From an uncultured Saprospiraceae bacterium (GTDB taxonomy: Bacteria > Bacteroidota > Bacteroidia > Chitinophagales > Saprospiraceae): a stretch of DNA of 64,000 bases. The stretch is from assembly GCA_937951615.1 (NCBI GenBank), contig CALFBH010000014.1, positions 62,001-126,000 of the forward strand, read 5' to 3'. Below, piece after piece: positions 58,752 through 64,000 of this stretch. Both the position numbers and the translations under genes were made by a program. Numbering within the stretch: position 1 is the stretch's first letter; every line of letters begins with the position of its first letter. A model generated the notes under the pieces. That model made no database searches, was not told where the DNA came from, and saw nothing but the letters and a program-made list of their open reading frames with translations.

Positions 58752-59087
58752 ATCTCTTAATAATGATTGCGAATTGAGATAAAAGCGCAGGATGTTCTAC
58801 CTAATGGTAGTAAACATCCCACGTTCGTAAAAGAAGTACTCGTTAATAGGGAAGAGCCTCTTTCTGAAATGCTCTTTTTGTAGAGAAAGATGTGTTCTGT
58901 TGATGGAGAACAAATGCTTCGGTGATCTTGTACTTCTTTTATACGAACAATCAAGTTTAAAACTTAATGTGTTACAAATGTAGTGGGTTTAGCTATATAA
59001 AACTGATATTGCAGTGACTTTTAATGTACTATTTTAGAATTTGAAATTTTATAAAAAAATGTGTAATTTTATGACTTATAATTTTTT
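58752..59087. other. Divergent intergenic region with inverted repeat
   Basis: No gene is seen in these 336 bp, which must hold the promoters of the 445-residue GCX gene and helical copy 4. GTTCGTAAAAGAAGTAC (58823-58839) is matched by inverted GTACTTCTTTTATACGAAC (58930-58948), with two extra bases in the right arm, and about 90 nt between. Inside the loop a further AGAGCCTCTTTCTG / GTAGAGAAAGATG pairing is possible. The part next to 59088 is AT-rich. Confidence 0.55.
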
Positions 59088-60617
59088 ATGAAAAAAATAA
59101 TAGAAAAAAAAACGTCAAATTCACTTTTCATTCTATTGGATTCGATAGATGAAAATGAGTTTTATCGCTTGAAAAGATATATTTATGCTGATTTTTTCAA
59201 TACGAATCAGCGACTTCGAGAGATATTCGGTGCTATCTGGGCAGCAAAAACCGGAAATATCAGTTATCAGGATATGGATATAAAGGCTTTGTATCAGGCA
59301 GTTTGTCCAAATCGTAGCCTAAGAATGATGAATAATGATTATTCTGATTTATTGAAGCTGGTACACCGCTTTATTGCACAAGAGGAATATCAAAATGACG
59401 GGCTGGCAGAAACCCGCTACCTGCTTAAAGGTTTGGAAAACCGGAAAGTTTTTAAAAAATTTAAACGGCTCATCAATCGTGAGTCGAAGGGTTATGAGCA
59501 TGGAGATGTAAAACGTACAGAGTATCAGGAAATATATCTACAGGATTTGTTGATTGCCGAGCAAAAGTATAAACACTATAACATCCACGAAAATCGCAAG
59601 GCTTCTACCAATCGGATGTTGCAGGAGTTTGTGGATAGCATAGATCGTTTTCACGCACTTATAAAAATAAGATTTCTGGGCGTGATGAAACGAAGGAATA
59701 TATTGCTTGGGCATCAGTTTAAATACAGAAGCATAACGGCCGTGAAAGAGATTGTAAAAGATATGTCGCCAGATAGTTTTCCACTGTTGTCGATATATTA
59801 TAATATGTATTTACTTTGGGAAAAAGAGTCACTTGAACAGTTTGACATCTGTGAAGGCATTTTGTCTAAGCATAAAGAACGTTTTTCTCTGTACGAGCAG
59901 AAACAGCTTTTCCAGATTTTGATCAATTATTGCCGCTTCAATGTATTGGGCGAGCAGCCTCGCTTGTGGAAAAGTCGCCAACTGGTTCTGTATCGGGCAT
60001 TTTTTGAACGCGGATTTTGTTACACCGGTAAGTCACAGCGCAAAAAACAAATCTCGCTGCATCACTATAAAAACTATATGCAATTGCTCATTGAACTGAA
60101 CGAATTTGAGCAGTTTGAAAACCTGCAAAAACAATACGCGCCACAGGTGTTTTTCAAAAATGCGGAGCAACAAGGCTTTGTAGAACAGTATAATACGACG
60201 GCACTTTATTTTGCTCGGTATTTATTTTATACCAAAGAAAAACGGGTCATCGGACAGGAATTTGCCTATGAAAATGCCTTGAAATATATTCAGAATATGG
60301 AAAGCCAACTTGCCACAGGAAAGCAGGAATATCCTGACCTATTTTACAAAATTTTGTACGAAGTTTTATTATTGAAAATCTATTTTGCCCAGCCCAAAGG
60401 CTTTTCTACGCATCGAAATGCTTTTTATAAATACGTGAGCAATCAAACCCGAATCAGCCCAGTTTATCGACAGGCTTATCTGAATTTTGCCACCGCTATT
60501 TTGAAATTATATCGCTCGAAACATCAAGGAGTCGTTTATGTGAAAGGGGAGATTGATGGGCTGAAAATTATTGAACGGGAATGGCTGGTGAATTGGGTGA
60601 TTGAGTTGATTGAGTAA
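59088..60617 (+). CDS. Helical protein of unknown function, family copy 4 (divergent from 445-residue GCX protein)
   Basis: This 509-residue member is the most divergent of the four. It keeps the layout: SLFILLDSIDENEFYRLKRY, then ADFFNTNQRL (equivalent to YFNTD), LYQAVCPNRS, KVFKKFKRLINRES, and a helical C-terminal half with TAILKLYRSKHQG where copies 1-3 have N-LYR-x-x-HRA. No signal peptide or membrane helix is present. It is divergent from the secreted 445-residue protein and converges on the S74 protein. A long imperfect hairpin follows its stop. The recurrence of this arrangement in the most distant copy strengthens the case that the pairing is functional rather than only a recent duplication. 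Confidence 0.72.
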   Translation: MKKIIEKKTSNSLFILLDSIDENEFYRLKRYIYADFFNTNQRLREIFGAIWAAKTGNISYQDMDIKALYQAVCPNRSLRMMNNDYSDLLKLVHRFIAQEEYQNDGLAETRYLLKGLENRKVFKKFKRLINRESKGYEHGDVKRTEYQEIYLQDLLIAEQKYKHYNIHENRKASTNRMLQEFVDSIDRFHALIKIRFLGVMKRRNILLGHQFKYRSITAVKEIVKDMSPDSFPLLSIYYNMYLLWEKESLEQFDICEGILSKHKERFSLYEQKQLFQILINYCRFNVLGEQPRLWKSRQLVLYRAFFERGFCYTGKSQRKKQISLHHYKNYMQLLIELNEFEQFENLQKQYAPQVFFKNAEQQGFVEQYNTTALYFARYLFYTKEKRVIGQEFAYENALKYIQNMESQLATGKQEYPDLFYKILYEVLLLKIYFAQPKGFSTHRNAFYKYVSNQTRISPVYRQAYLNFATAILKLYRSKHQGVVYVKGEIDGLKIIEREWLVNWVIELIE

Positions 60618-60693
60618 TTGGGTTAATTGAGTTGCGGGTTGAAACTTACTCAATTAACTCAATACACCTAATTACTCAATCACTTCGTTATTC
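60604..60693. repeat. Imperfect long hairpin after helical copy 4
   Basis: GATTGAGTAATTGGGTTAAT (60608-60627) and the inverse on the right (ATTAACTCAATACACCTAAT, then TACTCAATC, ending near 60691) form a long stem with an extra 8 nt on the right. It begins inside the last codons and stop of the helical gene. It probably ends its transcription. Confidence 0.55.
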
Positions 60694-60709
60694 GATTCAA
60701 ATAATAAAA

Positions 60710-60733
60710 ACGCCAACCCTTGCGGGCTGGCGT
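60710..60733 (-). terminator. Rho-independent terminator of the S74 protein gene
   Basis: On the minus strand ACGCCAGCCC pairs with GGGTTGGCGT around GCAA and is followed by TTTTATTATT. It lies about 48 bp after the stop of the tail-fibre-like gene, and closely resembles the terminator at 50466-50494. Confidence 0.85.
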
Positions 60734-60780
60734 GTAGCGTTATAAACAACGCATTTTTTGGGGCATACAACGATTCTTCT

Positions 60781-62004
60781 TTACTTCGTTAAAATCATCT
60801 TTTTGGTGTTCAATATCTGCCCATCAACAATCAGGCTGTAAAAATATGTGCCTGCATTCAGTTCCTGTGCTTTGATGATGACTTCACCATTTGTTGCCTT
60901 ATCTAATTGTATTGTTTTCAGCAATTTACCATTGATGCCCGTGATTTGCATGGATGCGTTTTGGGCCTTGCTGGATAAGGTGTATTTGATGCGAGTCGTT
61001 TCGCTAAAAGGGTTGGGTTGATTTTGAAATAACTCGCCTTGCGTACCAAATTCTATTGTCTGAGATGCCGAAGATAAATTCAGTGCATTTTGAACTAAGG
61101 TTTTCAGTTCACTCACTTCTGTTTTTAAGTCCTGAATGGCTGCCTCTTTTTCTTCCAGTTGAACCTGCTGCTCTTTGATGGCATTAATGAGCATGTATTT
61201 GATAGAACTTTCCTGAATATTCAGGTAGGTTTCGGCTGATTTTTCAATGCTTGTTTTTACTTCTACTTCTTGTCCGTCTTCAATGACTTCTATTTCAGTT
61301 TCTTCGTACTTAAATTCGCCGACTAATTCAGGTGCGACTTTACGCAAATCCTGAGCATAGATACCGACATGTGTTTCCTCTGACTCTGTACCGGCTTTGC
61401 CGTTATACTTATAGTAAATTGGAGACAATGCCAGCACTTCGTCTAAACCATAGTTGAAGTCTTTGGCATCTTTCTTCAATCGCTTGTCGCTGGTGTTGCA
61501 TAATGTGCCATTATAGGCAATTCCGCCATTGACATCAAGTAAGGAACCACAGGCACCCGGTGAGGTAGTGCCGATACCTACTTTACCATCAGCTTTTACG
61601 ACCATTCTATTGGCAGCACTTGTTCGGATGTGAACGTCTGCCGCTTCAGAAGCCTGAATCAGAAATGGATTTGTACCTCTGTGAAACATAATACTGCTAC
61701 CCGCACCGGTGTACCCAAATCTAAATCCATATAAAGGATAAGCCGTGGAGCCGATACAGTCAATAGCAGCAATACCGGAAGCCGTTCTGCCGGAACCGAT
61801 GCGGACATAAGCTGCCGTAGCACCAGCATCCTGACCTACATTGAGGAAGTTTCCTCTTACGACGGCATTGCCATCAACGTCTAATTTTTGAGTAGGTGCG
61901 TTGGTTCCGATGCCTGTGTGTCCGCTGGGCGCAGTAACGTAAATCTGTGCGAATAAAAACATTGGAGCAAAGCTCAACAATGCTACGTAAATTAATTTTT
62001 TCAT
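60781..62004 (-). CDS. Tail fiber domain (S74)-containing protein with T9SS type A sorting domain
   Basis: This 407-residue protein has a signal peptide (MKKLIYVALLSFAPMFLFAQ). Residues 20-165 are beta-helix-like, with GIGTNAPTQKLDVDGNAVV and VGIGTTSPGACGSLLDVNGG typical of phage tail-fibre-like surface proteins. The S74 intramolecular chaperone domain follows (about 168-290): TSDKRLKKDAKDFNYGLDEV, HVGIYAQDLRKVAPELV. It has a coiled-coil trimerisation helix (IKEQQVQLEEKEAAIQDLKT). The end (about 325-407) is a T9SS type A sorting domain: NQPNPFSETTRIKYTL, and ITGINGKLLKTIQL, ending NTKKMILTK. It is exported and anchored or released by T9SS. Confidence 0.9.
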   Translation of the reverse strand: MKKLIYVALLSFAPMFLFAQIYVTAPSGHTGIGTNAPTQKLDVDGNAVVRGNFLNVGQDAGATAAYVRIGSGRTASGIAAIDCIGSTAYPLYGFRFGYTGAGSSIMFHRGTNPFLIQASEAADVHIRTSAANRMVVKADGKVGIGTTSPGACGSLLDVNGGIAYNGTLCNTSDKRLKKDAKDFNYGLDEVLALSPIYYKYNGKAGTESEETHVGIYAQDLRKVAPELVGEFKYEETEIEVIEDGQEVEVKTSIEKSAETYLNIQESSIKYMLINAIKEQQVQLEEKEAAIQDLKTEVSELKTLVQNALNLSSASQTIEFGTQGELFQNQPNPFSETTRIKYTLSSKAQNASMQITGINGKLLKTIQLDKATNGEVIIKAQELNAGTYFYSLIVDGQILNTKKMILTK

Positions 62005-62067
62005 GATATTAATTTTTAATTGTTAAAAATAATTTGATTTATCTTATTAGTTATCAGTTTGGTTATG

Positions 62068-62106
62068 GGCATAGCCAGCCCATATAGTCTTTTTATAAAC
62101 TATGCC
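62068..62106 (-). promoter_or_regulatory. 39-nt conserved leader element, copy B
   Basis: On the minus strand this reads GGCATAGTTTATAAAAAGAC then TATATGGGCTGGCTATGCC, 64-102 nt before the ATG of the S74 protein gene. The outer arms GGCATAGTT and GGCTATGCC pair over nine positions with two G-U pairs, and the inner TAGTTT/AGACTA pairs with one G-U. Confidence 0.6.
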
Positions 62107-62219
62107 GAGGTTCGAAAATATGAACAAAGGATAGCGAAGTCACGCAGGACTTCAGTCTTCAGGTAAAATACGGTGTAGAATACACCTCACAGGCTTCGAT
62201 TTTCTATACCAATCATGCA

Positions 62220-63767
62220 CTAATCACATACTTCAATATCTCCAAGATCTTCAACAGTACCACCGCCTATATATACAGGTGTTGGCAGACTTTCAATATC
62301 TGTCATTCTATCATACGCTATAAGCATAGCTGGCTCGCTTAAAAAACAGGACATTAGTACTTGAGAAAAAGTACCATCTGCATTGACATTGAGCGGACTG
62401 GTGCGATCTTCATCAAACTTAAAATATACATATCCATCATTGACAGGATCACCATCACAATTTACTAACCTGCCAGAAACTTTTGTGGTCAAATAGGATG
62501 GAATAGTAAAAGTGATGTTGGTGTTTTCAGTGAAAGGACCGACTGTTGTGCCAATATAGACATCACAGGCACACGCTGCTTTAAATAGGAATGTTATGGG
62601 TTCATCTTTTGGAATTGCGCCACTCGCTTTTCCATTAGAATTCGTATGAAAATATTTAGTATTATAGCCATCACAGCAACTCACCTGACCATAAATACCC
62701 TCCATTGGCTCCCCGTCACTATTTACCACTGTGATATACACACGAACTTTACATGATCCTGCTGAAAGATCGAAATTGTAGTGAGAAAAATGTGTTACTA
62801 CGGCAATATAGCTATTACCTTGTCTTACAGCTATTCCGTCTATTATCCATATATTTTGTTCATGATCGAAATTCCAGAGAGGAATAGTGTCAGGTGCTAC
62901 ATCTATGATACTGGCACTAATAGGAACAGTAAGCGTTGCTGTGGCTCCATCAGCGAGGTCAAGGTGGTCTCCATTATCTGCGATTAGTTCAACAACTATC
63001 ACTCCCGCAGTAAGTAACAGCACTTCTGCACCGGTCTCATCTATACCCTCAAGCTCTCCGGGCGCAAGTAGAGGGAAATCACCGGAATCAGGGTTTAACC
63101 ATTTTGCAACAACGTTTATATTTCCGGTGTAGAGAGAGCCATCCTCTGTTTGAGCACTGTTAGGTGGTAAAGATACCGTTGCTCCATCGTTTAGAGTAAT
63201 GGTTCCTCCCGTATTGGCGGGAACTGAGCCGATAGGCGTTGATGATATCAGCCAGATTTCTACATATCCCATACCACCCTCACCTACATGGAAGTAGGTT
63301 TTTGAACCTGATATATAGCCATCTTTCTTTGCCGTAATAAATATTTTTGTACTGTCTTGTACCGGGTCTGTAATCCAGAAGTATCCATTTTTATCGGTAA
63401 GATAACTATAAGGTTGATCGGCAATGCAAATGTTGACATCAGGGATTCCTACACCGGACTCGTCCGCTATACGTCCCGAAATGGGAGCTGAAGCATAAGG
63501 ATTCTGACCTGGACATTGCTCAATTTTTGCACAAAACGCTGTATTTGTTCCAGAGGAAAAATCAGAATCAAGTTTAATGCGAATACCTGCTTTGTAAATG
63601 ACAGTACTGTTATCTGGTAATTCGGCTGAAGAAATGATAGCGTTTACTGCGGTAACTGTATCGTTCCCATTAGATATGTCTAAAACCAGATCAGAAGGGC
63701 AAATCTGTGTGTAAGCTCTTGCACACATCAGTAGTGTGCATAGCATGAGGTAAATAATCTTTTTCAT
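62220..63767 (-). CDS. Secreted CarboxypepD_reg-like protein with an N-terminal GCX-like module
   Basis: The frame is open to 63884; the ATG at 63767 gives the signal peptide MKKIIYLMLCTLLMCARAYT and 515 residues. Residues about 22-85 match the GCX/3-coathanger pattern (VIYKAGIRIKLDSDFSSGTN, then AKIEQC), but at the N-terminus. A CarboxypepD_reg domain follows (GRIADESGVGIPDVNICIAD, LTDKNGYFW). Then come beta domains with GGTITLNDGATVSLPPNSAQ and GEMSMY-like NINVVAKWLNP, and two more CarboxypepD_reg-like units (VVNSDGEPMEGIYGQVSC, SGRLVNCDGDPVNDGYVYF). It ends EDLGDIEVCD. Other members of this type are surface proteins of unknown role. Confidence 0.75.
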   Translation of the reverse strand: MKKIIYLMLCTLLMCARAYTQICPSDLVLDISNGNDTVTAVNAIISSAELPDNSTVIYKAGIRIKLDSDFSSGTNTAFCAKIEQCPGQNPYASAPISGRIADESGVGIPDVNICIADQPYSYLTDKNGYFWITDPVQDSTKIFITAKKDGYISGSKTYFHVGEGGMGYVEIWLISSTPIGSVPANTGGTITLNDGATVSLPPNSAQTEDGSLYTGNINVVAKWLNPDSGDFPLLAPGELEGIDETGAEVLLLTAGVIVVELIADNGDHLDLADGATATLTVPISASIIDVAPDTIPLWNFDHEQNIWIIDGIAVRQGNSYIAVVTHFSHYNFDLSAGSCKVRVYITVVNSDGEPMEGIYGQVSCCDGYNTKYFHTNSNGKASGAIPKDEPITFLFKAACACDVYIGTTVGPFTENTNITFTIPSYLTTKVSGRLVNCDGDPVNDGYVYFKFDEDRTSPLNVNADGTFSQVLMSCFLSEPAMLIAYDRMTDIESLPTPVYIGGGTVEDLGDIEVCD

Positions 63768-63908
63768 TTTAACATGATTTAAAATAGTGAATAAATAAAT
63801 TTTCAAAAAAGGCATAGCAGTACCATTTAGCCTTTTGAACTGCTTCATTTGAGGGGGATTTATTGGTTTAAATAAATACTTCACAATGCTTGTTTTTAGT
63901 TCGAGACA

Positions 63909-63947
63909 GGCATAGTCAGCCCATATAGTCTTTTTACAGACTATGCC
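63909..63947 (-). promoter_or_regulatory. 39-nt conserved leader element, copy C
   Basis: On the minus strand this reads GGCATAGTCTGTAAAAAGAC then TATATGGGCTGACTATGCC, 142-180 nt before the ATG at 63767. This copy has the best stems: outer GGCATAGTC/GACTATGCC (9 bp, perfect) and inner ATAGTCT/AGACTAT (7 bp, perfect). The two cannot form at once because they share the left arm. The rest of 63768-64000 shows no gene. Confidence 0.6.
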
Positions 63948-64000
63948 GAGGTTGAGAAATATGAGTTGAAAATGGGGTGAAGCGATTATTTCTTTCTGGG

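Noticed and set aside
58757-58954. 65-residue minus-strand frame in the divergent gap
   Set aside because: It coincides with an inverted repeat and has no signal, motif or plausible start context.
1-64000. tRNA, rRNA or complete IS elements
   Set aside because: Reading both strands I saw no cloverleaf with a T-arm GTTCGA-type motif in context, no rRNA-like segments and no transposase frame.

Overview
The window looks like chromosomal DNA of a Bacteroidota bacterium, most likely of the Saprospira/Lewinella/Haliscomenobacter branch. The evidence is a gliding-motility lipoprotein (GldB), a type IX secretion (T9SS) C-terminal sorting domain, SprB-like repeats, many secreted proteins ending in the Bacteroidota '3-coathanger/GCX' C-terminal domain, A-rich leaders without Shine-Dalgarno sequences, and TAnnTTTG-type -7 boxes. 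Family names are given from memory of conserved motifs; no database was searched.

Layout. 1-4.3 kb: site-2 protease (cut by the window edge), GNAT acetyltransferase, ABC-F ATPase, small lipoprotein. 4.6-13.7 kb: two divergent pairs, each made of a cytoplasmic all-helical protein of unknown function and a secreted GCX protein (an M4 metalloprotease with LRRs, and a 349-residue mini version). 13.8-21.4 kb: a CarboxypepD_reg stub, a repeat protein, and a heavy-metal efflux system (adaptor plus CzcA/CusA fused to TolC). 21.7-23.5 kb: a decayed RloAB/AbiL-like pair (ATPase intact, RloB broken). 24-36 kb: SRAP protein, outer-membrane barrel, GldB, ParA with a ribbon-helix-helix partner, an Rpn-family nuclease with a duplicated C-terminal fragment, SSS symporter, aldo/keto reductase, a secreted family often labelled 'asparagine synthetase B', and a TolC-like protein. 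36-40 kb: S24 repressor, fatty acid desaturase, GNAT-like protein. 40-64 kb: a run of large secreted proteins (animal-type heme peroxidase, subtilisin, a 2240-residue Cys-rich PKD protein, a 445-residue GCX protein, an S74 tail-fibre-like protein, a CarboxypepD_reg protein) with two more copies of the helical family.

How it fits together. Seven proteins carry the GCX module. Four of them are each divergent from one member of a four-copy helical family (starts near 6039, 12219, 48861 and 59088), so the repeating unit is 'helical protein <-> secreted GCX protein'. The secreted proteins share parts: LRR blocks opening with a C-R-x-x-DSLALV motif, a split EF-hand (dockerin-like) pair, an SprB-like repeat, then GCX.

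Intergenic DNA is full of inverted repeats: REP-like GACGGCTAAAGTCGTC, CAGGCT..AGCCTG and TTTTGCGAA families, a roughly 150-nt palindromic element present once inside the subtilisin reading frame, perfect long hairpins that contain stop codons, and a 39-nt element upstream of three secreted genes whose left arm can pair with either of two downstream partners. No tRNA, rRNA, CRISPR array or complete insertion sequence was seen.
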